DNA of 64,000 nt, from positions 1 through 64,000 of the forward strand of contig NZ_BBZJ01000021.1 of the NCBI RefSeq assembly GCF_001417775.1, in the 5' to 3' direction. The notes beneath the pieces were generated by a model. That model searched no databases. It was not told where the DNA came from and saw only the letters and a program-made list of their open reading frames with translations. Source of the DNA: Streptomyces sp. TP-A0356 (lineage in GTDB: Bacteria > Actinomycetota > Actinomycetes > Streptomycetales > Streptomycetaceae). Made by a program: the position numbers and the translations under genes. Positions 7,888-15,504 of the stretch are shown one piece after another. Numbering within the stretch: position 1 is the stretch's first letter; the number at the start of each line of letters is the position of its first letter.

Positions 7888-8949
7888 TTGGGCAAGGTCG
7901 TGCTCGTGACCGGAGTGGCCCGCCGGCTCGGCGGCCGGTTCGTACGACGGATCCAGCGTGACCCGGAGGTCGACCGCGTCGTCGCGGTGGACGCGGTCCC
8001 GCCCGAGCACCATCTGGGCGGCGCCGACTTCATCCGCGCCGACATCCGCCAGCCCACCATCGCACGAGTGCTCGCCGAGCACTCCGTCGACACGGTCGTC
8101 CACATGGACGTGACGGGCACCCCGCTGGGCAGCGGCAGCCGGGCCACGGTCAAGGAGACCAACGTCATCGGCACCATGCAGCTGCTCGGCGCGTGCCAGA
8201 AGTCCCCGAGCGTCAGACGGCTCGTCGTGAAGTCCAGTACGAACGTGTACGGATCCGCGCCCCGCGATCCGGCCGTCTTCACCGAGACGACCCCGCCCAA
8301 GTCCCTGCCCAGCGGTGGCTTCGCCAAGGACACCGTCGAGGTCGAGGGCTATGTGCGGGGCTTCGCGCGGCGCCGGCCCGATGTCGCCGTCTGCGTGCTG
8401 CGGTTCGCCAACATCCTGGGACCGGGCGCCGATTCGCCCCTCGCCTCGTACTTCTCGCTGCCGGTGCTGCCCTCGGTCTTCGGCTACGACCCGCGGCTGC
8501 AGTTCGTGCACGAGGACGACGTGATCGAGGTGCTGCGGATCGGCTCGCACGAGCCGCAGCGCGGCACCCTCAACAGCGGCACGTTCAACGTCGCGGGGGA
8601 CGGGGTACTCCTGCTGTCGCAGTGCGCGCGGCGTCTGGGCCGACCCACCGTGCCCCTGCTGCTGCCCGCGGTCACCTGGATGGGCTCGGCGATGCGCACG
8701 CTGGGTATGACGGACTTCTCGCCCGAGCAGATCCGGCTGCTCACCCATGGCCGGGTCGTGGCCACGGACCAGATGCGCGAGACACTGGGGTACGAGCCGA
8801 GGTACACGACCGCGGAGACGTTCGCGGACTTCGCGCGCAGCCGCGGGCCCGGACTGCTGCCGCCGGAGGCCCTCGCGGGGGCCGTCGACCGGATCGCCGC
8901 ACTGCCCGCCCTGGGCGGTGGCCACCCCCCGACGCAGAGCGCCAACTGA
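7888..8949 (+). CDS. NAD-dependent epimerase/dehydratase-like SDR protein
   Basis: A 353-residue extended SDR protein with an N-terminal Rossmann fold (VVLVTGVARRLGGRFV). SSTNVYG keeps the SDR serine strand, and RFANILGPG is typical of the epimerase family. The usual catalytic YxxxK reads GGFAKDTVEVE, with Phe in place of Tyr, so classic dehydrogenase chemistry may be lost. The start is TTG 7888, supported by GAAGAGAGG upstream. It lies 14 nt before the acyltransferase gene, so the two are co-transcribed, and a lipid-linked role is an inference from that. The product acts in the cytosol. Confidence 0.87.
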   Translation: MGKVVLVTGVARRLGGRFVRRIQRDPEVDRVVAVDAVPPEHHLGGADFIRADIRQPTIARVLAEHSVDTVVHMDVTGTPLGSGSRATVKETNVIGTMQLLGACQKSPSVRRLVVKSSTNVYGSAPRDPAVFTETTPPKSLPSGGFAKDTVEVEGYVRGFARRRPDVAVCVLRFANILGPGADSPLASYFSLPVLPSVFGYDPRLQFVHEDDVIEVLRIGSHEPQRGTLNSGTFNVAGDGVLLLSQCARRLGRPTVPLLLPAVTWMGSAMRTLGMTDFSPEQIRLLTHGRVVATDQMRETLGYEPRYTTAETFADFARSRGPGLLPPEALAGAVDRIAALPALGGGHPPTQSAN

Positions 8950-8963
8950 GGAGCGCATCAACG

Positions 8964-10010
8964 ATGGCGGACGCCAAGGTCATTCCGTTCGACGACGACC
9001 GGTCCCGCGGAGCTGCCGTGCAGCGGCCGCCGCGGCGCCGGAGCGCGGGAAGCCGGCGGGGCGGCGAGCCCGCGGCGGTCCGCGAGGTCCAGCCCCTGCC
9101 GGGCAGGGAGATCCCGCAGGATGATGTTCCTGTGACACGTGAGGAGATGCCGCCGGCCCGCCCCCAGGAGGCGGGTCTGGAGCGGCGCATCGCCGGGGGC
9201 CTGGCCTTCCTGCGGCGACGGCTGACGGGCGACTACGAGGTCGACGACTTCGGCTACGACGAGGAGCTCACCGACCAGGTCCTGATGTCGCTGCTGCGGC
9301 CCGTGTACGAGAAGTACTTCCGGGTCGAGGTGAAGGGCCTCGAGAACATCCCCTCCAAGGGTGGGGCGCTGGTCGTCGCCAACCACTCCGGCACCCTGCC
9401 GCTGGACGGCCTGATGCTGCAGGTCGCCGTGCACGACAACCACCCGGCGGGCCGCCATCTCAGGCTGCTCGCGGCCGACCTGGTCTTCGTGCTGCCCGTG
9501 ATCAACGAGCTGGCCCGCAAGGCCGGGCACACCCTCGCGTGCGCGGAGGACGCCGAGCGGCTGCTGGAACGCGGCGAGGTGGTCGGTGTGATGCCGGAGG
9601 GCTTCAAGGGCATCGGCAAGCCGTTCAGCGAGCGCTACAAGCTCCAGCGCTTCGGCCGCGGCGGCTTCGTCTCCACGGCCCTGCGCGCCGGCACGCCGAT
9701 CATCCCGTGCTCGATCGTCGGGGCCGAGGAGATCTACCCGATGCTCGGCAACGCGAAGACCCTCGCCCGGCTGCTGGGCTTCCCGTACTTCCCGATCACG
9801 CCGACGTTCCCGTGGCTGGGCCCGCTGGGCGTGGTTCCGCTGCCGACGAAGTGGACGATCCAGTTCGGGGAGCCGATTCCCACGGACGGCTATCCACCGG
9901 AGGCCGCCGAGGACCCGATGCTGATGTTCAACCTGACGGACCAGGTCAGGGAGCAGATCCAGCACACGCTGTACAAGCTGCTCGTGCAGCGCAGGTCGGT
10001 CTTCTTCTAG
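8964..10010 (+). CDS. PlsC-like lysophospholipid acyltransferase family protein
   Basis: A 348-residue acyltransferase of the PlsC superfamily, expected to acylate a lysophospholipid or related acceptor at the membrane. The basic N-terminal 70 residues look disordered. The catalytic motif reads NHSGTLPLDG, spacing His and Asp by six residues rather than the canonical four; related actinobacterial proteins share this form as far as I recall. The PEG motif is VGVMPEGFKG. ATG 8964 follows TGAGGAG. A 21-bp hairpin separates it from the convergent rsbN. Confidence 0.85.
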   Translation: MADAKVIPFDDDRSRGAAVQRPPRRRSAGSRRGGEPAAVREVQPLPGREIPQDDVPVTREEMPPARPQEAGLERRIAGGLAFLRRRLTGDYEVDDFGYDEELTDQVLMSLLRPVYEKYFRVEVKGLENIPSKGGALVVANHSGTLPLDGLMLQVAVHDNHPAGRHLRLLAADLVFVLPVINELARKAGHTLACAEDAERLLERGEVVGVMPEGFKGIGKPFSERYKLQRFGRGGFVSTALRAGTPIIPCSIVGAEEIYPMLGNAKTLARLLGFPYFPITPTFPWLGPLGVVPLPTKWTIQFGEPIPTDGYPPEAAEDPMLMFNLTDQVREQIQHTLYKLLVQRRSVFF

Positions 10011-10033
10011 CCGCGGCCGGTACCGGGTTTCCG

Positions 10034-10084
10034 CGTACGAGGACGGGGGCGCCCCCTCACCAAGGGCGCCCCCGTCCTCGTACG
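10034..10084. terminator. 21-bp perfect bidirectional terminator
   Basis: The arm at 10034-10054 pairs perfectly over 21 bp with 10064-10084 around a 9-nt loop. It sits between the convergent acyltransferase (stop 10010) and rsbN (stop 10089), so it can end both transcripts. Confidence 0.85.
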
Positions 10085-10088
10085 GGTC

Positions 10089-11327
10089 CTACTTGTTCTC
10101 CTCGCTGCCGATGCCCAGTCCCGGCAGGAGGCCCGGGAGCAGCGGTGGCAGTGTCACCTGCGGCTCGGACGACGGGCTCTTGCTCGACGTCGGCGAACTG
10201 CCCGCGCTGTCCTTGGGCGGGTCCAGCAGGCCGCCGGTGCTGCCGCCGAGCAGGCCGTCGCCGCCGCTCCTGGAGGTGGACGGGCGGGGTGTGCCGTTGC
10301 TGCTGTGGCTGCCGGAGGCGGAGGCACCGGTGGCGCTGGGCGCGGTGCCGCCCGCGCCGGAGGACGCGGTGGAGCCCGGACCGGAACTCTGGCGCGTGCC
10401 GGAGCCGCCCTGGGACGGGGACTGCGGCAGGAGCGACTGCAGCGGCGCCACTTCCTGGTCTATGGCGTCGAAGACCGAGGAGACCCCCTGACTGATGTCG
10501 CCGAGCTGGAGGGGCAGCCGGTCGCGCAGGGTGCCCCAGACGTCGCGGTGGGACCGGGAGAAGGTGGAGAGGGCCTGGATGGGGGCGAGCGAGCCGTCCC
10601 GCTCGTACGCCTCGTGCAGCAGGCGGTGACCTTCGGAGGCGTCGTGCCGCACGCCGGACAGGGTGCGGCGGATCTCGCCGAGGGACTCGTGGTCGAGGTG
10701 TCCGCCACGGTCGCGCTCCATCAGTCGGCGGGCCTCGCTCAGCCGGGTCGACGCCTGGTCGAGATAGAGCTGCCCGCGGGCGCTGTCCCCGTCGGCCATG
10801 TCGAGTTTCACGTCCTCGAGGCCGCGTTTGAGGCCGTAGAGCGAGTCACCGGGCAGGGCGTCGGAACTGGCAGCGGCCACTCCGCCGAAGGAGGCCGCGG
10901 CCACGCCTACGCTGAGTCCCCCCGCCGCGAGGCCTTTGGTGAGCCGTGAACGCGGTCGCGACTTCGCCAGCTGAGGTGCCCGATGAGCACCCCGGCCCCG
11001 AGGGGCCCGCTGCTCGGGCACCGAAGGGTCTGCCGCCTCGCCCCCCGCGGCCGTGCCCTCCTGCAGCATGGCCTCCATCGCGGCCACCAGCCGCGCGCGC
11101 TGGACGACCTTGACCTCGGGGTCGAGCGCCGGCTTGGGCAACTCGCCGAGACCGGTCGCGAGGGCCAACAGGCGGGCCTGCTCGGTCCGTTCCGCAGCAG
11201 CCGGGGCCGGGGCCGATCCCGCGGGCTGCTCGGCCGCCGTGCCCCGGTCGTCGGACTGGTCCTCCAGGGCCTGGGCGAAGGCGTTCGCCCGCCGGTGTGC
11301 CGATACGTTCGCGATCACTGGCGGCAC
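10089..11327 (-). CDS. rsbN: Anti-sigma factor RsbN (antagonist of SigmaBldN)
   Basis: A 412-residue membrane-anchored anti-sigma factor lying directly downstream of bldN. In S. venezuelae, RsbN sequesters SigmaBldN. The N-terminal about 125 residues are cytosolic and carry an Arg/Ala-rich sigma-binding region (ARLLALATGL to EAMLQE). One hydrophobic segment spans about 130-154. An extracellular DUF5667-like helical region follows (SLYGLKRGLEDVKL onwards), and a Ser/Gly/Pro-rich tail covers about 305-412. A SigmaBldN-like promoter lies upstream at 11449-11477, which would make a negative feedback loop. Confidence 0.9.
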   Translation of the reverse strand: MPPVIANVSAHRRANAFAQALEDQSDDRGTAAEQPAGSAPAPAAAERTEQARLLALATGLGELPKPALDPEVKVVQRARLVAAMEAMLQEGTAAGGEAADPSVPEQRAPRGRGAHRAPQLAKSRPRSRLTKGLAAGGLSVGVAAASFGGVAAASSDALPGDSLYGLKRGLEDVKLDMADGDSARGQLYLDQASTRLSEARRLMERDRGGHLDHESLGEIRRTLSGVRHDASEGHRLLHEAYERDGSLAPIQALSTFSRSHRDVWGTLRDRLPLQLGDISQGVSSVFDAIDQEVAPLQSLLPQSPSQGGSGTRQSSGPGSTASSGAGGTAPSATGASASGSHSSNGTPRPSTSRSGGDGLLGGSTGGLLDPPKDSAGSSPTSSKSPSSEPQVTLPPLLPGLLPGLGIGSEENK

Positions 11328-11448
11328 CTCCTCTCGTCATCACGGTCGACTCCCCAGGGGGTCCTGAGGGTTGCACACCCTCACCGCCTCCACACGATCG
11401 AGTGATCGCGGACGGGCGGGGTGTGACCACAGGGAGCCTGTATCCCGC

Positions 11449-11477
11449 ACAACGAGTGGCTCGGCACTTGGGTTACG
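11449..11477 (-). promoter_or_regulatory. SigmaBldN-like promoter for rsbN
   Basis: On the minus strand, CGTAAC (11477-11472) and CGTTGT (11454-11449) are separated by 17 nt. This is close to the SigmaBldN consensus CGTAAC-N16-CGTTGA as I recall it from bldM and chaplin promoters. The expected leader to the rsbN start is about 115 nt. Confidence 0.55.
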
Positions 11478-11610
11478 GACGGCGGATGAGTGCACCGTGA
11501 ACTCAACGAGCCTGTACAAAACGTGAGTTGAAGGTTGCCGAGCGTGTACGGCGGGGTGCGGCGGATGCGGGCCGTCATGCGGCTCGGGGGCGGGGGAGGG
11601 GGAGGCTTTG

Positions 11611-11645
11611 CGGGGTGCGGGGTGCGGGGTGCGGGGTGCGGGGTG
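11611..11645. repeat. CGGGGTG tandem repeat between bldN and rsbN
   Basis: Five perfect tandem copies of the 7-mer CGGGGTG, followed by degenerate G-rich sequence and preceded by the G-rich run at 11587-11603. G-tract density suits G-quadruplex formation in the transcribed spacer between bldN (stop 11752) and the rsbN promoter. Confidence 0.8.
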
Positions 11646-11751
11646 CGTGCGGCGGGTGTGCGGGGCTCAGGGGGCTCCGGGGGAGCTCGGGAGGTCGGTG
11701 GGCGTCCTCGGGAGGGATCGGCGGGCGTCTGCGGGCGTCTTGGGGCAGGGG

Positions 11752-12522
11752 TCAGCGGGCGTCCTCGGGCAGGAGGCGGGCGAGGGTGCGGACGGCCCGG
11801 TACTGGAGGGTCTTGATCGCGCCCTCGTTCTTGCCCATCACACGGGCGGTCTCGGCGACGGACAGGCCCTGGAGGAAGCGGAGCGTCACGCACTCCTGCT
11901 GCTGGGGGTTGAGGCGCCGCACGGCGTCGAGCAGCGCGGCGTTGGAGAGGGATTCGAGGACGGAGTCCTCCGGGGAGCGCTCGACCTCGTTGGCGTCGAG
12001 CATCTCCCCTGTGGTGACCTCCAGCCGGAAACGGCTCGACTTGAAGTGGTCGGCGACGAGGTTGCGGGCGATCGTGACGAGCCAGGCACCGAAGTCGCGG
12101 CCCTGCCAAGTGAAGGTGCCGATCCGGCGCAGGGCGCGCAGAAAGGTCTCACTGGTCAGGTCCTCGGCGGTCGCCCTGCCCCCCACGCGGTAGTAGATGT
12201 AGCGGTAGACGGTGTCGCTGTACTGGTCGTACAGGCGCCCGAAGGCGTCGGCCTCACCGGCCTGGGCGCGCTCCACGAGGTCCATCATGCGGGCGCTGTC
12301 ACTGTCCGCAGCCGGGCGGCGTGCGGTGGTGGAGGCCGGGCGGCCCCGTCTGCCGCCGACAGCGGCGCTGCCGTCGGCCAGTGCGTAGCACGGGCCCAGG
12401 GGCGCGGCGGTGGCGAAGGCGGGGACGGCGTACGCGGTGGGGACGAAGCCGCGCAACAGGTCGTGGACCGTTGCGCGCAGCGTAGCCAGGCCCGAGGCGT
12501 CAACCCCGACGTGTGGGTACAC
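11752..12522 (-). CDS. bldN: ECF RNA polymerase sigma factor BldN
   Basis: A 256-residue ECF sigma factor that directs aerial-mycelium genes (bldM, chaplins, rodlins in the known system). Residues about 1-80 form the extended N-terminal pro-region (MYPHVGVDASGLATLRATVH onwards) that is cleaved off SigmaBldN in Streptomyces. Sigma region 2 spans about 87-160 (DAFGRLYDQYSDTVYRYIYY, then DLTSETFLRALRRI), and region 4 covers about 205-250 (LNPQQQECVTLRFLQGLSVA, AETARVMGKNEGAIKTLQYR). The start is GTG 12522 with CTGGGAG upstream. rsbN lies downstream after a 424-bp spacer. Confidence 0.95.
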   Translation of the reverse strand: MYPHVGVDASGLATLRATVHDLLRGFVPTAYAVPAFATAAPLGPCYALADGSAAVGGRRGRPASTTARRPAADSDSARMMDLVERAQAGEADAFGRLYDQYSDTVYRYIYYRVGGRATAEDLTSETFLRALRRIGTFTWQGRDFGAWLVTIARNLVADHFKSSRFRLEVTTGEMLDANEVERSPEDSVLESLSNAALLDAVRRLNPQQQECVTLRFLQGLSVAETARVMGKNEGAIKTLQYRAVRTLARLLPEDAR

Positions 12523-13016
12523 GGGACTCCCAGAGGCAGAGCTTCCATCACGTGCAGTGCGGAACCTTTCACCCGTCGTAGCGACTGAGAGGTACCGGTT
12601 TGCGTCTGAGGAGAATAACGCTTAGTACAGGCAGCGCTACACCCAGTTGCTCAAATCATCGATTACGTCGCTTCCGTAACCGATTGACGCACGCTCAAGT
12701 GCCGCATAGTGACCGCTTGTTGATCGAACGAGTTCGCCTTCCGTCTGAGTGCGGGGCGTGTTGTGGCCGGGTGCGCGAGTGGGGGAGTGGCGGCGGTTCG
12801 GGCGGGGTAGGCCCCGGGGAATGCGGCGCGGCGGCAGAGGCCCGCAGGTGGCCCGGGCCGAGGGTGGTCGCAGGGGGCGCGGAAGTCACGCACCGTGGCG
12901 GAGTCCGGGGTGCCTTTCGGCCGGACGGGGCCGTGGATGGACATGGCGACGCCGCCCGGGCCGGCCCTGACGGCGGCAGGGGGCCATGGGCGCGCTCGTT
13001 CGGTCGTGGCGGCGCG
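12523..13016. other. 494-bp intergenic region upstream of bldN
   Basis: This stretch carries the bldN control region; in S. coelicolor bldN is known to be repressed by BldD. The part at 12600-12745 is less GC-rich than its surroundings, as expected of a promoter region. AGTGA occurs at 12709-12713, but I could not find a matching TCACC, and I cannot assign -35/-10 boxes with confidence. Sequence from 12750 to 13016 is G-rich on the plus strand with no credible gene. Confidence 0.5.
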
Positions 13017-13958
13017 TCAGCGGCGGCGGCGGTGCAGCGCGATGGCCGCTGCCGTGCCGCCGGCCACCGCGCCCACGCCCGCCGCCGCCGGCAGGCCCAC
13101 CTTCGCCGCCTTGCGGGCCGTGCGGTAGTCGCGCAGGCGCCAGTCGTAGGCCCGGGCGTGTTTGCGGAGCTTGTTGTCCGGGTTGATCGCGTACGGGTGG
13201 CCCACCAGCGACAGCATCGGGATGTCGTTGTGGGAGTCGCTGTAGGCGGCGCAGCGGGACAGGTCCAGACCCTCGGCCACCGCCAGCGCGCGCACCGCCT
13301 CCGCCTTCGCGGGGCCGTGCAGCGGCTCGCCCACCAGCTTGCCGGTGTACACGCCGTCCACCGACTCCGCCACCGTGCCCAGGGCCCCGGTGAGGCCCAG
13401 ACGGCGTGCGATCACCGTGGCGATCTCCACCGGCGCGGCCGTGACCAGCCACACCTTCTGGCCCGCGTCCAGGTGCGCCTGCGCCAGCGCCCGCGTACCC
13501 GGCCAGATCCGCTCGGCCATGTACTCGTCGTAGATCTCCTCGCCGATCGACATCAGCTCGGAGACGCGGTGGCCCTTCACGATCGACAGCGCGGAATCCC
13601 GCGCGTCCTGCATGTGCTCGGGGTCCTCCACCCCGGCCAGCCGGAACCATGCCTGCTGCCAGGCGAACTTCGCCAGGTCGCGCGTCTCGAAGAACTTCCG
13701 CTTGTACAGGCCGCGGCCGAAGTGGAACAGTGCGGCGCCCTGCATCACGGTGTTGTCCAGGTCGAAGAACGCCGCTGCCTTGTCGTCGCCGCGGACCGGG
13801 AAGTCCGGTTCCCGTTCGGAGACGTCCTGAGGAGTGACCTCCTGTGAGACGGCGTCCTGCGAGGACTTGCGCGCTGCCTCCGCCGAGGCCTCGCCTGCCA
13901 ACACGCTTCGCGCCGTGGCGGAGCGCCTACGGGGAGTGAGCCATCCTAGAGCGGCCAT
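13017..13958 (-). CDS. HAD-IB family phosphatase (SerB-like)
   Basis: A 313-residue HAD subfamily IB hydrolase. Motif I is AAFFDLDNTVMQGAALF, motif II lies in VWLVTAAPVEIA, and the motif III/IV region is AAYSDSHNDIPMLSLVGHP. This layout matches phosphoserine-phosphatase-like proteins common in actinobacteria. About 55 residues precede motif I and look disordered. The C-terminus has a short hydrophobic stretch (AAAGVGAVAGGTAAAIALH) ending in RRRR, which suggests membrane attachment. The substrate is unknown. It is transcribed away from the glutaredoxin gene. Confidence 0.88.
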   Translation of the reverse strand: MAALGWLTPRRRSATARSVLAGEASAEAARKSSQDAVSQEVTPQDVSEREPDFPVRGDDKAAAFFDLDNTVMQGAALFHFGRGLYKRKFFETRDLAKFAWQQAWFRLAGVEDPEHMQDARDSALSIVKGHRVSELMSIGEEIYDEYMAERIWPGTRALAQAHLDAGQKVWLVTAAPVEIATVIARRLGLTGALGTVAESVDGVYTGKLVGEPLHGPAKAEAVRALAVAEGLDLSRCAAYSDSHNDIPMLSLVGHPYAINPDNKLRKHARAYDWRLRDYRTARKAAKVGLPAAAGVGAVAGGTAAAIALHRRRR

Positions 13959-14139
13959 GTCGTGAGCATAGCCAGTCCGTTCGGTAGTCCCGGAGTCGAG
14001 AGGTTTGGAGGCCGTGAACTCTCCGTGGCGGAGTCGTTAAAGAAGTCATGCCGTCGGCGTGGCGCCGTGGCCCCGGCCGGGGTCATCGGGTTGCGCCGTC
14101 CGGCTTCCGCCCCCGCCCGTCGGGGCGAGAATGGCCGAC

Positions 14140-14406
14140 ATGAGTCCCATCTTTCGGCGCAAGGCACCCCAGGACCGGCTCGTCACCCTCATCCGCAAGC
14201 CCGGCTGTCATCTGTGCGATGACGCACAGATCGTCGTCGAGAAGGTCTGCGGTGAGCTCGGCGTGCCCTGGGAGCAGAAGGACATCTCCCAGGACGAGGA
14301 GCTGAACCGCCGGTACTGGGAGCAGATCCCGGTGGTGCTGGTCGACGGCGCGCAGCACACCTTCTGGCGCGTCAGCGAGGAGCGGCTGCGCAAGGCCCTG
14401 GCCTAG
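14140..14406 (+). CDS. Glutaredoxin family (thioredoxin-fold) protein
   Basis: An 88-residue thioredoxin-fold protein of the DUF836/glutaredoxin-like group, with redox motif CHLC in LIRKPGCHLCDDA and a cis-Pro in EQIPVVLVDG. The predicted role is cytosolic thiol-disulfide exchange. ATG 14140 (MSPIFRRK) is preferred because GGGGCGAG lies at a workable distance; ATG 14131 in the same frame is possible. It is followed by rex and shares the redox theme, but the Rex operator and promoter lie between them, so it is a separate unit. Confidence 0.88.
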   Translation: MSPIFRRKAPQDRLVTLIRKPGCHLCDDAQIVVEKVCGELGVPWEQKDISQDEELNRRYWEQIPVVLVDGAQHTFWRVSEERLRKALA

Positions 14407-14642
14407 GGTCCTGGGCCCCGGCGCCCCGCGTGGCCCGGCCGGGCACTGACCGAGTAGTCCAAGTGTCCGGAAAGTCGCTTAGGATCGACGGCGATTGGTC
14501 TCGGGGGCGGGGATCGTTGAGGAGAGTGTGCGGCTTTGCCCCCAGAACAAGAGGAACGAGTGCGCCCGCGCGCCGGTTCCATTTCCGTGCGCCGGGGGCG
14601 CGTGACTCCGGTCACGTTGGTCGGGCAAATCGGACACCATCT

Positions 14643-14660
14643 TTGTGCACGCGTTCACAA
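14643..14660. promoter_or_regulatory. Rex operator (ROP) upstream of rex
   Basis: TTGTGCACGCGTTCACAA differs from a perfect inverted repeat by one position and matches the Streptomyces Rex operator (TTGTGAAC...GTTCACAA). It overlaps the -35 region of the rex promoter, so Rex binding at low NADH should block rex-hemACD transcription. Confidence 0.88.
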
Positions 14661-14671
14661 AGACATAGCCT
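14643..14671 (+). promoter_or_regulatory. Promoter of the rex-hemACD operon
   Basis: TTGTGC at 14643-14648 and TAGCCT at 14666-14671 have a 17-nt spacer. The -35 lies inside the Rex operator. The start codon of rex follows at 14737. Confidence 0.6.
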
Positions 14672-14736
14672 GCATTCGACGGGGCGGTCTGGGGACGTAT
14701 GACCGCTCGCAGCCCCGCTCTACCCGCAGGAGCACC

Positions 14737-15504
14737 GTGGCAACTGGCCGAACTCACCGACCGGCGACCCGCAGCCGAGGGATTCCCGAGGCCACCGTCG
14801 CCAGGCTTCCGCTGTACCTCCGTGCGCTGACCGCACTGTCGGAGCGCTCGGTACCCACGGTCTCCTCCGAGGAGCTGGCCGCCGCCGCGGGGGTCAATTC
14901 CGCGAAGCTGCGCAAGGACTTCTCCTACCTCGGCTCCTACGGGACTAGGGGCGTGGGCTACGACGTCGAGTATCTCGTGTACCAGATCTCCCGCGAGCTG
15001 GGCCTGACCCAGGACTGGCCGGTTGTGATCGTCGGTATCGGTAACCTCGGCGCGGCGCTGGCCAATTACGGCGGGTTCGCGTCCCGTGGCTTCCGGGTCG
15101 CCGCGCTCATCGACGCCGATCCGGCGATGGCCGGGAAGCCCGTCGCCGGCATCCCGGTCCAGCACACGGATGACCTGGAAAAGATCATCACGGACAACGG
15201 GGTGTCCATCGGCGTCATCGCCACCCCCGCCGGCGCCGCCCAGCAGGTCTGCGACCGGCTCGTGGCCGCGGGCGTGACCTCCATCCTGAACTTCGCGCCG
15301 ACCGTGCTGTCCGTCCCGGACGGCGTCGACGTACGCAAGGTCGACCTGTCCATCGAGCTGCAGATCCTCGCCTTCCACGAGCAGCGCAAGGCCGGCGAGG
15401 AAGCCGTGGAAGCCATGGCCGACGGCCTGCCGGCCGCCGCCGAGGCCAAGGAGTCCGCCGACAAGGGACCCGACGGGGACGTTCCCGCCGTGATGCCGGC
15501 ATGA
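14737..15504 (+). CDS. rex: Redox-sensing transcriptional repressor Rex
   Basis: A 255-residue repressor that senses the NADH/NAD+ ratio; in Streptomyces it controls cydABCD, nuo and its own rex-hemACD operon. The N-terminal winged helix covers about 15-90 (VSSEELAAAAGVNSAKLRKD, FSYLGSYGTRGVGYDVEYLV). The Rossmann NADH domain starts with VVIVGIGNLGAALANYGGFA and ends near LQILAFHEQRKAGEEAVEAM. GTG 14737 is chosen because GCAGGAG lies 5 nt upstream and the frame further 5' crosses the promoter and operator. The stop overlaps the hemA ATG (ATGA). Confidence 0.96.
   Translation: MATGRTHRPATRSRGIPEATVARLPLYLRALTALSERSVPTVSSEELAAAAGVNSAKLRKDFSYLGSYGTRGVGYDVEYLVYQISRELGLTQDWPVVIVGIGNLGAALANYGGFASRGFRVAALIDADPAMAGKPVAGIPVQHTDDLEKIITDNGVSIGVIATPAGAAQQVCDRLVAAGVTSILNFAPTVLSVPDGVDVRKVDLSIELQILAFHEQRKAGEEAVEAMADGLPAAAEAKESADKGPDGDVPAVMPA

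Noticed and set aside
7410..7961. 183-residue plus-strand ORF overlapping bS22
   Set aside because: It runs across the bS22 terminator and the SDR promoter and has no recognisable domain; the bS22 frame explains the coding signal.
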